DNA from: Thermovirga sp.
GTDB taxonomy: Bacteria; Synergistota; Synergistia; Synergistales; Thermovirgaceae
Direction: 5' to 3'
NCBI RefSeq assembly: GCF_017656375.1
Contig: NZ_JACDOB010000002.1
Span: 62,001 to 126,000 of the forward strand
DNA: 64,000 bases
The notes under the pieces are model-generated. The model was not told where the DNA came from. It searched no databases and saw only the letters and a program-made list of their open reading frames with translations. Shown here piece by piece: positions 17,055 to 25,513 of this stretch; the first letter of the stretch is position 1, and every line of letters begins with the position of its first letter. A program made the position numbers and the translations under genes.

Positions 17055-18022
17055 AATTTGATCACTCCCTCCCTGGCCTTCGAAGCATTTTTCACCACAA
17101 CCTCACCTGGTTTCAGCCCTTCAGTAACCATGAACTTTCCCTTGCCAAGAGGAAGACCCATAACTTTACGTTTTACGACTTCATCTCCTTCTACGCGATA
17201 GACCCACAATTTCCCACCCTGCATTAAAACAGCACTTTCCGGTATCACTACGCCCCTTTTCTCACCCATACATAAAATTAAATTGATTTCTCTTGATCTG
17301 ACAATTTCCAGTGGGAAAAAGGGCAAAACCAAATATATTTTACGTAAAGAACCTGTTTGGCTTATTGCTTCTATGTCTGCATCAAATGCAAAACTACTTT
17401 TCTCCATTTTTATACTTATTTTACGATCTTTGATCATGTCTTCCAATGCCGGAAGCGAACCTATATATGCTATCGCCCTCAACTGCTGAGGTTGAGGTAT
17501 CAGTTTTCCTACAGGCATTCCTTTCATTACAGAGCTTCCATTTTTTATTAGCTTTAATTTCCTATTTACCGAAATCCCAGCATTGTTCCAAAGGTTAATG
17601 TAATTCCATTGACCTTCGTAACCATCTAGCCCTGCAATAAAATAACCTGGCTTTTTGGCCCTTATATAAAACCGCTTATCCGTGTCCTTACTTTCTATAA
17701 CAGCTAATGTCTCGTTTACCCCAACAAAGAGCGGCCCTATCCCTTTAGGATAAAAAACTTTTCCTTCTGCCGGAGAAAAAAGAACTTTTTCTTGCCAAAG
17801 CAGCACGGCCTTAAAAGGAGTCTCATCCAAATAAAAACCTCCTTCTGCTGACGCTAAAGGAGGTCTTGCAGCAGAATAACGTCTGTACCACATCATATAA
17901 ACATAAACAGAGCCCGCTATAATACACGAAACGCACAGGGCATAAACCAGCTTTATTAAAGTCTTATAGAGGAATTTATTACTTTTTTTTATTTTCCTTC
18001 TTCTCCTCATAACCAATTGCAA
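17048..18022 (-). CDS. HlyD-like membrane-anchored adaptor protein
   Basis: A 324-residue protein with a very basic N-terminus (RRRRKIKKSNK), one transmembrane helix at about 24-46 and a long external region. The extracytoplasmic part has a biotinyl-lipoyl-like hairpin (SPAEGKVFYPKG) and a C-terminal beta-barrel segment (VVIPESAVLMQGGKLWVYRVEG, GLKPGEVVV) like HlyD/RND adaptors. No partner ABC or RND pump is nearby. Similar genes sit beside yggS and division genes in other bacteria, so a role in the division region is possible; function is unknown. The start is uncertain: TTG 18022, TTG 18016 (better spaced) or ATG 18010. Confidence 0.65.
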   Translation of the reverse strand: MQLVMRRRRKIKKSNKFLYKTLIKLVYALCVSCIIAGSVYVYMMWYRRYSAARPPLASAEGGFYLDETPFKAVLLWQEKVLFSPAEGKVFYPKGIGPLFVGVNETLAVIESKDTDKRFYIRAKKPGYFIAGLDGYEGQWNYINLWNNAGISVNRKLKLIKNGSSVMKGMPVGKLIPQPQQLRAIAYIGSLPALEDMIKDRKISIKMEKSSFAFDADIEAISQTGSLRKIYLVLPFFPLEIVRSREINLILCMGEKRGVVIPESAVLMQGGKLWVYRVEGDEVVKRKVMGLPLGKGKFMVTEGLKPGEVVVKNASKAREGVIKLW

Positions 18023-18027
18023 CTGCC

Positions 18028-18990
18028 TTAATTTTTATTCCCGCAAGTCAATAAAGATCTCAGTTCTTCTCCCCTGTAAAAACGCTTGATGTTCTGTACA
18101 ATGAAAGAAGCAACTTCCTTCACGGCTTCATCAGTAACCCCCCCAATGTGAGGAGTCACTACCACCCTCTGATCTGCCAACAACGGATCTTCTGGATCGG
18201 CTGGCTCGTCCCAGAACACATCCAATCCAACACCTGCTAGTTTGCCCTCTTTGAGAGCATTCTCTAAAGCCATCCTGTTTACGAGCTCCGCTCGCGCAAC
18301 ATTTACGAGGTAAGAACTTTTTGGCATTTTATGGAAGAAAGAATCATCAACCATACCCCTCGTCTCTTCATTAAGCTCCAACGCTAAAACCACGAAATTG
18401 CTTTCTGAAAGAGCTTTGGGCAAATCCTTCAATAAATAAAATTCATCTAAAGCTAGAGATTCAAACTCTGGCTTGTACTTTCTATTTACCCCTGCTACTT
18501 TCATTCCAAAGCCCTTAACTCGCTGAGCCACGCATTGACCTACATTACCAAGGCCAACTATTGTCACTGTTTTCCTCCATAGAGAAGTGCCTCTGGGAGC
18601 ATAGAGCCTTCTTTTATTCAGATTTTCTTGCGAACGCTTCCATCTTCGGGCTAAAAGAAGCATAAGCATAACGGCTATTTCTCCCACGCCCTCTGCGTTG
18701 CCCGTGCCTCTAGAGGGAACATTGCAAACTCTCACTCCCCTTTTTGCACAAGCGGACAAGTCTATTTTCTCTACCCCCACACCCCATTGATGTATCAATT
18801 TGAGATTAGGGGCCTTATTCAACAAATTATCATCGACACGCATAGGCCCTATTACCATAACTTCCACTGATGGTAACACTTCCAGCAGCTCGTCCTCTGA
18901 ACACACCTCTACTTCGAGCCCCTCAAAGATGTATTCCACCTCCGGAAGTAGCTTTTTAAAAGCGTTGCCTACAAATACAATCTTTCCCAT
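18028..18990 (-). CDS. D-isomer-specific 2-hydroxyacid dehydrogenase family protein
   Basis: A 320-residue NAD-dependent dehydrogenase. The Rossmann motif is VGLGNVGQCVAQ; catalytic family positions are visible as the Arg in VNVARAELVN, the Glu in FWDEPADPEDP and the His in VVTPHIGG. It would interconvert a 2-keto acid and a D-2-hydroxy acid, as in phosphoglycerate, glyoxylate or lactate dehydrogenases. The substrate is not evident: there is no C-terminal ACT domain, so SerA is unlikely. It lies between folE2 and the HlyD-like gene with gaps under 10 bp, so it is in the same transcript. Confidence 0.85.
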   Translation of the reverse strand: MGKIVFVGNAFKKLLPEVEYIFEGLEVEVCSEDELLEVLPSVEVMVIGPMRVDDNLLNKAPNLKLIHQWGVGVEKIDLSACAKRGVRVCNVPSRGTGNAEGVGEIAVMLMLLLARRWKRSQENLNKRRLYAPRGTSLWRKTVTIVGLGNVGQCVAQRVKGFGMKVAGVNRKYKPEFESLALDEFYLLKDLPKALSESNFVVLALELNEETRGMVDDSFFHKMPKSSYLVNVARAELVNRMALENALKEGKLAGVGLDVFWDEPADPEDPLLADQRVVVTPHIGGVTDEAVKEVASFIVQNIKRFYRGEELRSLLTCGNKN

Positions 18991-18999
18991 AATTCATTT

Positions 19000-19773
19000 T
19001 CACCTCCTTTTGTCTCTAACTAAACTTGCAAAGGCATCATGATTATGAATACTTTCCTGGCTCACCACCGACACAGAATACCAATCTATCCTGCTATCTT
19101 GATCCAGCTTCAAAGCCACTTCTCTTACCACGTCCTCGACAAACCTAGGATTAGAGTACGCCTGTTCCGTAACAAACTTCTCATCTTTTCTCTTAAGGAG
19201 AGTATATACCGGAGAAGATGCGCAACTTTCTGCCACAGCAACTAATTCTTCTATCCATACACGCTTGTTCATCCTAACTTCAATAGCAACTTGCGCCCTC
19301 TGATTATGGGCACCATATTCCGATATTTCCTTTGAACAAGGACAGAGCGTATGTACTGGAACTGCAACTTTCACTGTAAAATCAAAATTTTCATCATAAG
19401 ATGCCCAAAAAACTACATCGTAGCGGGTATAACTGCTAGATTTGCTGACAGGGGCCTTTCTATTTATAAAATATGGGAATTCTATCTTAACCTCTGATCC
19501 ACTAGCATTAAGTTTCTTCTTTAAGTCAATTGTCACCTGTTCTAAACTTTCGAGAGTTACCCTACCTTTAAACTCATTAAGGACTTCAAGGAATCTACTC
19601 ATGTGGGTTCCTCTAAAATTACGAGGAAGCGAAACAGCCATGGTAACGTTAGCTACAGTATGTTGTATGTTTTCCTTAGGATCCAGGACAACTATGGGAT
19701 AAGAAACGGAAGTTACCCCTACTCTATCTATTGGGACATTACGGGTATCTTTTTCGTTTTGAACGTCCTTCAT
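19000..19773 (-). CDS. folE2: GTP cyclohydrolase I type 2 (FolE2)
   Basis: A 257-residue FolE2/MptA-family enzyme, not the usual zinc FolE. Family motifs are NVTMAVSLPRNFRGTHMSRF and the catalytic cysteine region VPVHTLCPCSKEIS. It converts GTP to 7,8-dihydroneopterin triphosphate, the entry point for folate and for queuosine. I start it at ATG 19773, 8 nt after GGAGAGG; a TTG at 19779 overlaps the queD stop. Directly after queD, it probably feeds the 6-carboxytetrahydropterin branch as well as folate. Confidence 0.94.
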   Translation of the reverse strand: MKDVQNEKDTRNVPIDRVGVTSVSYPIVVLDPKENIQHTVANVTMAVSLPRNFRGTHMSRFLEVLNEFKGRVTLESLEQVTIDLKKKLNASGSEVKIEFPYFINRKAPVSKSSSYTRYDVVFWASYDENFDFTVKVAVPVHTLCPCSKEISEYGAHNQRAQVAIEVRMNKRVWIEELVAVAESCASSPVYTLLKRKDEKFVTEQAYSNPRFVEDVVREVALKLDQDSRIDWYSVSVVSQESIHNHDAFASLVRDKRR

Positions 19774-19775
19774 TC

Positions 19776-20147
19776 TCAAATCCTCTCCAGTTTTAATATG
19801 ATGGAACTACCTGGACCTTCCCACAGCTGAATCTCCGATAAGGAACAATCCTTTTCCTTGATTACAGGCTCCAATCTTTCTTTTATCCATAAAACTACGT
19901 TCTCCGTTGTGGGTTGAGGAATTATATCGTTAAGGCACGAATGATCTAAAACTGACAAAACTTTTTCTTTCACAATCTCTTTAAGCTCAATAAAATCCAT
20001 TATCATTCCTTCGCTATCTGGCTCGCCTTTCACGGTAATCGCCAATCTATAGGTGTGACCATGAAGACGTTCACACTTGCCATGATATTTCTCCAAATAA
20101 TGGGCTGCATCAAAAGTGAACTCTTTTTTTACGTACATAACCGTCAC
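19776..20147 (-). CDS. queD: 6-carboxy-5,6,7,8-tetrahydropterin synthase (QueD)
   Basis: A 123-residue QueD/PTPS homologue. Zinc-binding histidines appear in FDAAHYL and RLHGHTY, and the catalytic region is LDHSCLND with PTTENVVLWI downstream. It makes 6-carboxytetrahydropterin from dihydroneopterin triphosphate in queuosine synthesis. The start is GTG 20147, since GGAGG lies 8 nt upstream; the next ATG would be 17 nt away. queC and queE are not in the window. It is the first gene of the long minus-strand run that reaches recX. Confidence 0.93.
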   Translation of the reverse strand: MTVMYVKKEFTFDAAHYLEKYHGKCERLHGHTYRLAITVKGEPDSEGMIMDFIELKEIVKEKVLSVLDHSCLNDIIPQPTTENVVLWIKERLEPVIKEKDCSLSEIQLWEGPGSSIILKLERI

Positions 20148-20178
20148 TTGCTATACCTCCTTCAATGATCTGGTAAAG

Positions 20179-20208
20179 CTTATAGCTTCATAATATCTAT
20201 TGGATCAA
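20179..20208 (-). promoter_or_regulatory. Possible promoter of the queD-folE2 operon
   Basis: TTGATC at 20208-20203 and TATAAG at 20184-20179 on the minus strand are 18 bp apart, 30 bp upstream of the queD start. The -35 overlaps the end of the DUF72 gene. Confidence 0.45.
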
Positions 20209-21146
20209 TCAAGGGGAAGGCCTTCCTGCTCAATTTGCAAAGCATCTTCGATTTCCATCCCCAGATACCTCTTCATCTGAAGGGCGTTCTTGACCGCAAA
20301 ATCTCTGAAACAGTTATTGAACATGGCAAATACAACAGGAACTTGCTCAACCCTTTTTGCTACTTCTGCCACTAAAGCCCTTAACTCCACTTCATTATAT
20401 CTGTAAGCAAAGCGTTCAGAAACAGAAGCTCCCTTCTTCATCCAGCCTTCGTTGTTTCTTCCATGGAGCCTCAAAATAGTTCCCCAACTTGCAGTAATAG
20501 GCCACTCAAACGGCACTGTCCACACTAACTTGGGCTCATCTACTGCCACATAAGCTATATTTTCATCTTCCAGCATACCTAAAAAAAGATCCTTGTTGCC
20601 CTTCTCAAGCCAAGATCTATGCCTAATCTCCACTGCTACTTTAAAAGGCCTACTTTTTCTTCCTAAAAATCTTATATATTCCAGGGTTTTTTCCTCGTAT
20701 CTAAACCAAGGCGGAAATTGAAATAATAGATAGCCTAAGCGTCCCATACTCTGTAGAACGTATATCCTACTGTAAAAAAGATCCCAGAGCAAAGTTCTAG
20801 CGGTTCTTTCAAGGTCAAATAATTTAACTTTACCCTTGGAAGCCTGATTTGCGTTATTTCTACCAAACACTTCAGGTGGTAAAGCCCTGGACGCTATAGC
20901 ATGAAAAGTAAAAAGCCCAAAGGCTTTTATATTGAACAAAAAATTAGGGGGCGTCCTCAAGGTCCACGCATACAAAGATTTTTCCTTCGGAATAGAATAA
21001 AAAGAACTGTTAACTTCCACAGTGTTAAAATGCTGAGAATAAAACTTCAATTTGTCTTCTGCATTCCTAGCATTTTTTGGATACCATCCACTTGCCACCA
21101 AGGAACGATCCATCCATGAACACGTTCCAACTCTGATTTCGGACAT
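20205..21146 (-). CDS. DUF72 (YecE-family) protein
   Basis: A 313-residue protein of the DUF72 family, a TIM-barrel-like fold of unknown function. Typical features are IRVGTCSWMDRSLVASGWYP at the start, FNTVEVNSSFYSIP, LGYLLFQFPPWF, FKVAVEIRHRSW and VVFAMFNNCFRDFA near the end. I start at ATG 21146, which begins the conserved domain and has AAGGG 11 nt upstream; the frame is open to 21194. It is divergent from the aldolase gene. No function can be assigned from context. Confidence 0.85.
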   Translation of the reverse strand: MSEIRVGTCSWMDRSLVASGWYPKNARNAEDKLKFYSQHFNTVEVNSSFYSIPKEKSLYAWTLRTPPNFLFNIKAFGLFTFHAIASRALPPEVFGRNNANQASKGKVKLFDLERTARTLLWDLFYSRIYVLQSMGRLGYLLFQFPPWFRYEEKTLEYIRFLGRKSRPFKVAVEIRHRSWLEKGNKDLFLGMLEDENIAYVAVDEPKLVWTVPFEWPITASWGTILRLHGRNNEGWMKKGASVSERFAYRYNEVELRALVAEVAKRVEQVPVVFAMFNNCFRDFAVKNALQMKRYLGMEIEDALQIEQEGLPLD

Positions 21147-21285
21147 GTTTTTAGTTGCCCTTCCCCTCCCAGCCAGAATCCTTATTGTTAGCAATATATA
21201 ATATTACACATGCAATTGATAATATAATAGCTTAAAATAGTATAGTTTATGGTAAATACACTTAAAACCGAAAGGAGCAAAAAAA
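21147..21285. promoter_or_regulatory. AT-rich divergent intergenic region
   Basis: This 139-bp region separates the DUF72 gene from the aldolase gene. It contains TATAAT hexamers at 21197-21202 and 21223-21228 on the plus strand but no convincing -35 at 16-18 bp. It must hold promoters for both directions; I cannot place them exactly. Confidence 0.35.
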
Positions 21286-22191
21286 ATGGAGCTTAAAGGA
21301 ATTTTTGCCCCCATACCAACACCTTTTAATGACGATTACACTCTAAATCTGGAAGCCCTCGAAAAAAATATGGATTATTGGATATCTACTCCTCTTGACG
21401 GCATTGTAGCAGCAGGTTCTAACGGTGAATGGCCCCTACTCAGTAATGACGAAAAAATTATGCTTTTCAAATCCTGTGTCAAATATGCAAAAGGAAAGCT
21501 AAAGGTTATAGCAGGAACTCATTGCCCTTCTACTCAAGAAACCATAACGTTATCAAAAGAAGCAGCAAAAGTAGGTTGCGATGCTGTTTTGATCCTTCCT
21601 CCTCACTATTATAAGGGACAAAACTCCCCAGAATTATTGAAACAATATTTCTTTGAGATAGCGGATAAATGCCCAATTCCTGTGGTCCTATATAACATGC
21701 CAGCAAATACTGGGTATAATATGAGCTACCAAATCGTTAAAATATTGGCGAAACATCCCAACATTATAGGTATCAAAGATAGCTCTGCAGATATTGTGCA
21801 AATATGCCAAATATGCAAAAACACCCCTTCTCATTTTAATGTATTTGCCGGATCAGGAAGTTACCTTTTGCCATCGCTAGCTGTAGGCTGCAGCGGAGGC
21901 ACCATGGCCGTGGCAAATATATTTGCAAAGGCATGCAGCGATATCTTGAAATACTTTAAAAACAACAATATAGAAAAAGCCAAGGAACTTCAGCTAGCAA
22001 TAGTCGACATAAACCAAGCAGTTACCAAACGATACGGAGTCCCTGGATTGAAGGCAGCTATGGAAATTGCTGGACTGTACGGAGGACCGCCAAGGCCTCC
22101 ACTCATGCCAGTTGCAAAGGAGGTAAGAGAAGAAATAAATTCTATTTATACTGAATTCAAAAATCTTTATAAGGGGGTAGAAAAAAGATGA
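21286..22191 (+). CDS. DapA/NanA-family class I aldolase (possibly 4-hydroxy-2-oxoglutarate or keto-acid aldolase)
   Basis: A 301-residue dihydrodipicolinate synthase family protein. The Schiff-base lysine lies in IIGIKDSSAD and the tyrosine in VVLYNMPANTGYNMS. The substrate-carboxylate loop reads GSNGEWPLL, not the GTTGES of true DapA; GSNGE loops are typical of 4-hydroxy-2-oxoglutarate aldolase-like members. So it probably cleaves or forms a 2-keto-4-hydroxy acid with pyruvate, and is not a lysine enzyme. It overlaps the flavodoxin-like gene by 4 nt. A GGAG site precedes the ATG. Confidence 0.8.
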   Translation: MELKGIFAPIPTPFNDDYTLNLEALEKNMDYWISTPLDGIVAAGSNGEWPLLSNDEKIMLFKSCVKYAKGKLKVIAGTHCPSTQETITLSKEAAKVGCDAVLILPPHYYKGQNSPELLKQYFFEIADKCPIPVVLYNMPANTGYNMSYQIVKILAKHPNIIGIKDSSADIVQICQICKNTPSHFNVFAGSGSYLLPSLAVGCSGGTMAVANIFAKACSDILKYFKNNNIEKAKELQLAIVDINQAVTKRYGVPGLKAAMEIAGLYGGPPRPPLMPVAKEVREEINSIYTEFKNLYKGVEKR

Positions 22192-22745
22192 AAAACATCC
22201 TAATTTTACTTGGGAGCCCTAGAGCAGATGGAAACAGCGACAAAATTGCAAAAGCCTTTGCAGAAGGAGCCCAAAAAAACGCTGCAAATATAGAGACTAT
22301 CAAATTATCACAAAAACAACTGAAGGGCTGTCAGGACTGCAGAAAATGTTGGCAAACAGGAAAACCATGTGTTATCCCAGACCATATGCAGGAAATATAT
22401 GAAGCCGTAGATAAGGCAGACCTCATCGTATTTTCAACTCCCCTTTATTGGTACACATGGAGCAGCCAAATGAAACCCGTTTGGGACAGATTTTTGCCAT
22501 ACGTATCAAAGGAAGCCCCAAGGACATTGGCAGGAAAAGAAGCTGTACTCCTTGCTGTTGCGGGCGACTCATCAGAGGAAGTATTCAAAGGGCTAGTTTA
22601 TTCTTTCGAAAAATCTTGTTCCCTCTTGGGAATGAAAATCGTAGCGAAACTTACTATTCCTGGCGTATATAATCCGAAAGACATTGAGCAGACATCAGCT
22701 CTTAAAGAAGCAGAAAAATTAGGAGAAGACCTTACCAAAAACTAA
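22188..22745 (+). CDS. Flavodoxin-fold NAD(P)H-dependent FMN reductase/iron-sulfur flavoprotein-like
   Basis: A 185-residue flavodoxin-like protein with the FMN phosphate loop LGSPRADGNSDKIA at the N-terminus and STPLYWYTWSSQMKPVWDR in the middle. A cysteine cluster (CQDCRKCWQTGKPCVI) matches the compact motif of iron-sulfur flavoproteins, so it may hold an Fe-S cluster. It would transfer electrons from NAD(P)H or ferredoxin to an unknown acceptor. It starts inside the stop of the aldolase gene, so the pair is coupled. Confidence 0.8.
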   Translation: MKNILILLGSPRADGNSDKIAKAFAEGAQKNAANIETIKLSQKQLKGCQDCRKCWQTGKPCVIPDHMQEIYEAVDKADLIVFSTPLYWYTWSSQMKPVWDRFLPYVSKEAPRTLAGKEAVLLAVAGDSSEEVFKGLVYSFEKSCSLLGMKIVAKLTIPGVYNPKDIEQTSALKEAEKLGEDLTKN

Positions 22746-22751
22746 ACAATT

Positions 22752-22781
22752 CGAGGCTTAGGAGGAAGTCCCCTAAGCCTC
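22752..22781. terminator. Convergent hairpin between the flavoprotein and ATP-NAD kinase-like genes
   Basis: A 10-bp stem GAGGCTTAGG/CCTAAGCCTC encloses a short loop. It lies between two converging genes and overlaps the 3' end of the minus-strand gene. There is no clear T-run on either side, so efficient intrinsic termination is uncertain. Confidence 0.5.
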
Positions 22782-23897
22782 TACTCTATACATCATTCTC
22801 TCTCTGTAGCCTGTAATCACCGGATAAACGCCTCTCATGGACTTATCTAAATTGGCGTCTCCCGAATCCACCAAAAGAGGAGAACCGTGTAGCGATGCTA
22901 TTTTTTGAGGTGTAGAAACTATAATAATGTTCTCCTTAGCAACGCGTCTTATCACTCTCGGGCTCAATTGTAAATTTCCTCTGCCCAAAATATACCCCTG
23001 CCCCCCAATAGGAGAAACTATGACCTTTACCTTTTTATGTTGTTCAACGAGCTTTAATATTTCCTTTTCTATCAAATCCTTTCCTATGAGAGAACCATCT
23101 AATACCCCGTCTACACCTAAAAGGGATTTCTCGATGCCTAGCCTGTCTCCTATAGCTTTAACTGTAGTGCCAGGCCCTAAAAGATACAACGTTCCTTCTT
23201 CCATGTTGGTTACTACTTCCTCCGCTATGGCCTGCTGTATAGCCCTCTCGCTAGGCATTGTCCCTGCTTTCCTGGATTGAATTTTGTTTCTCTCCCACGG
23301 AATCAGAAGATATCCAAAAAGCCTAGCCTTCACTTCTCCGGCCCTATAGGCTTCTTCATCTATATCCATAACTTCCGATTCCTTTAGGTTTCTAACTTTA
23401 CCGCTCAGAAACTTAGCAGCAAGTTCTCCTGCTTTTGCCGGAGTTACAGCAAAGGCGGCAGAATGGATTTTAACACCTGACGGTATACCTAATACTGGTA
23501 CATCCAAGCCTATGGCAGAACATATATCTCGAGCAGTTCCATCTCCTCCAGCAAACAAGATAAGGTCAACTTTACACTCTTTCATCAACTTAGCGGCCTC
23601 AATAGTGTCAAGGCTGCTAGAGAGCTCTCCTTTAAACTTGGGAAAGGCTAATTTGTAATTTTTTGTATACACCTTCAGCAAATTCTCCCCCATATCTTGG
23701 GGACAAGTATAAAATAAACTGTCAACATTAATACATTTAAATAAAGCCTCTAGGGCCTCCCGCGCCCTCTGAGGGGCGCGGGGGGTTGCCCCTAAAGCCA
23801 GGGCTTTTTCTAAAGTGTGGATTCCGTCAGTTCCTTTTAAGCCGACAGCTCCACCCATCCCTGCTATAGGGTTCACAATTAGCCCTATCTTTTTCAT
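22773..23897 (-). CDS. ATP-NAD kinase/AcoX-like protein
   Basis: A 374-residue protein of the ATP-NAD kinase-like family (COG3199, related to AcoX). The N-terminus KKIGLIVNPIAGMGG and the nucleotide motif FAGGDGTARDI are clear, as is GIPSGVKIHSAAFA. True NAD kinases are shorter; AcoX-type members sit in catabolic operons and their reaction is not established. The start at ATG 23897 overlaps the stop of the gcvPB-like gene, and the frame is open further upstream. It is the last gene of the GcvP-like operon, so it is likely to serve that pathway, perhaps by phosphorylating a nucleotide cofactor or a pathway intermediate. Confidence 0.85.
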   Translation of the reverse strand: MKKIGLIVNPIAGMGGAVGLKGTDGIHTLEKALALGATPRAPQRAREALEALFKCINVDSLFYTCPQDMGENLLKVYTKNYKLAFPKFKGELSSSLDTIEAAKLMKECKVDLILFAGGDGTARDICSAIGLDVPVLGIPSGVKIHSAAFAVTPAKAGELAAKFLSGKVRNLKESEVMDIDEEAYRAGEVKARLFGYLLIPWERNKIQSRKAGTMPSERAIQQAIAEEVVTNMEEGTLYLLGPGTTVKAIGDRLGIEKSLLGVDGVLDGSLIGKDLIEKEILKLVEQHKKVKVIVSPIGGQGYILGRGNLQLSPRVIRRVAKENIIIVSTPQKIASLHGSPLLVDSGDANLDKSMRGVYPVITGYRERMMYRVEA

Positions 23898-23898
23898 G

Positions 23899-25488
23899 CT
23901 ACTCATCCCTGTTTTTGCGAGGTTCAAAATATCCAGTATATTTCTTTTTATATGCTCTCCAAGTAATAGCCCATTTTTCAGGATCATCAAGGTAATCATG
24001 ATCAATGTGATGTATCACGCTCTTGTGAGGTGCCGTCTTTACTATTTCTGGATTTGTATAAGCCTCATTGGCTACATGTTTCAATATCGCTATGAACTCG
24101 TCTAGTTCATCTTTAGAGTAGGATTCCGTTGGCTCAATAGTGAAAGGCTCTGGAACTATCCAAGGTTCATGACTGGTCCAGTAGTGTACGCCAAAATCGA
24201 ACATTCTGTTTTGTATATCTGTTGTTGTAACTCCTGTATCTTTGTAAAGTTTTTCCCAACTGTAACGCACCTGTTCCATTCTGAGCTCACCTTCGGCATA
24301 TGGCGCACTGGCTCCCTTTATGTCCAATATTTTTTTGAAGATATAGTTATTGTTTAATAATGCTACTTTAGCTGCCTCCTTCAATCCTTCTTCCCCAAGG
24401 CTCCTAATCCATGCATAGGCCCTAAGGATTACCGGCACCACACCATAAAAATCTTTTACTTTCCCAATGGTGTTAGGCACATCGTAGTCCAAGAAGTATT
24501 TCCCTGTTGTCTCATCAAAGGACACTAGAGGAACTGGCAAAAATTGGGCAAGCTCTTCCGTAACACCAACAACGCCTCCACCAGGACCGCCACAACCATG
24601 GGGGGAAGAGAAAGTCTTATGGAGGTTATAGAAACAAAGATCAAAACCTGCCTCCCTTGCCCTGGTAAGCCCCATGATTCCATTCAAATTAGCCTGGTCA
24701 TAGCTGCACAAACCTCCAACGGAGTGGACAATATCTGTAAATTCTTTGATCCTGGAATTATAGATACCTATATCTTCTGGATTGGTTATAAACAAAGCTG
24801 CAGTTCTTTCTGAAACTGCTGCTTTAAGGGCCTCGATATCTGGTCTTCCATCCGGGCCAGGGTAAATGGTAATAACTTTAAAGCCCTTCAATTTACTTGC
24901 TGCAGCGTTTGAGGGATGAGAAAAAATTGTCGTTATTATTTCGTCACGTTTGTCTGACTCTCCTCTGCTATCAACCCAAGCACGCACTATGGATGCAATT
25001 GTAAAGATTGCATGAGAGCCGCCACCAGGATGAAGGGAAAAACGGTCCATACCAGAGATACCTCTCAAATATTGTTCCGTCTCATACATCATCTTAAGGA
25101 GCCCTTGTACCGTCTCCTGAGACTGGAACGGATGAAGTTCTGAAACTTTAGGATTTGCCGCAAGCTGATCATTTATTTTAGGGCTGTACTTCATAGTACA
25201 TGTCCCTTGACCAATATCAATGTTCAAATCAGCCCCCAAGTTCTCTTGAGAAAGCCTGAGATAATGTCTTAGCACCCTCATCTGTCCCATCTCTGGCAAG
25301 TTGGGGGGAGCTTCACGACGAAGCTCTTGTGGAATTTCTTCCAATCCTTCATCAGGGTACCTCATAACCTCATCTACCTCGGGTATCAGAATTCCCCTTT
25401 CTCCCTCTCTGGAAAGCTCATATATTATGGGTTCATCCCATCTGGCTTGATGGAAATCTCTCAGTTTGGTTTCCATGTTCATACCCAT
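23899..25488 (-). CDS. GcvPB-like PLP-dependent protein (diverged glycine decarboxylase P-protein, C-terminal half)
   Basis: A 529-residue homologue of glycine dehydrogenase subunit 2. The PLP lysine is in NLHKTFSSPHGCGGPGGG, and DQANLNGIMG and VPEPFTIEPTESYSKDELDEF also match the family. Other near-invariant segments differ: the usual AGAHGEL is GGSHAIF, DSAHGTNPA is FSHPSNAA, and LTNPNTLGLFE is ITNPEDIGIYN. Histidines at the equivalent places remain. This suggests an active PLP enzyme with a changed substrate pocket. The start at ATG 25488 has AAGGAG 9 nt upstream. It is 25 bp after the gcvPA-like gene and overlaps the kinase-like gene. Ordinary annotation as GcvPB should be treated with caution. 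Confidence 0.82.
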   Translation of the reverse strand: MGMNMETKLRDFHQARWDEPIIYELSREGERGILIPEVDEVMRYPDEGLEEIPQELRREAPPNLPEMGQMRVLRHYLRLSQENLGADLNIDIGQGTCTMKYSPKINDQLAANPKVSELHPFQSQETVQGLLKMMYETEQYLRGISGMDRFSLHPGGGSHAIFTIASIVRAWVDSRGESDKRDEIITTIFSHPSNAAASKLKGFKVITIYPGPDGRPDIEALKAAVSERTAALFITNPEDIGIYNSRIKEFTDIVHSVGGLCSYDQANLNGIMGLTRAREAGFDLCFYNLHKTFSSPHGCGGPGGGVVGVTEELAQFLPVPLVSFDETTGKYFLDYDVPNTIGKVKDFYGVVPVILRAYAWIRSLGEEGLKEAAKVALLNNNYIFKKILDIKGASAPYAEGELRMEQVRYSWEKLYKDTGVTTTDIQNRMFDFGVHYWTSHEPWIVPEPFTIEPTESYSKDELDEFIAILKHVANEAYTNPEIVKTAPHKSVIHHIDHDYLDDPEKWAITWRAYKKKYTGYFEPRKNRDE

Positions 25489-25513
25489 ATAGCCCATCTC
25501 CTTTCTAACAAAT

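Noticed and set aside
23661..23675. GTATAC inside the ATP-NAD kinase-like gene as a further operator
   Set aside because: A single copy in coding sequence, at a frequency expected by chance; others occur in livF and the HIT gene.
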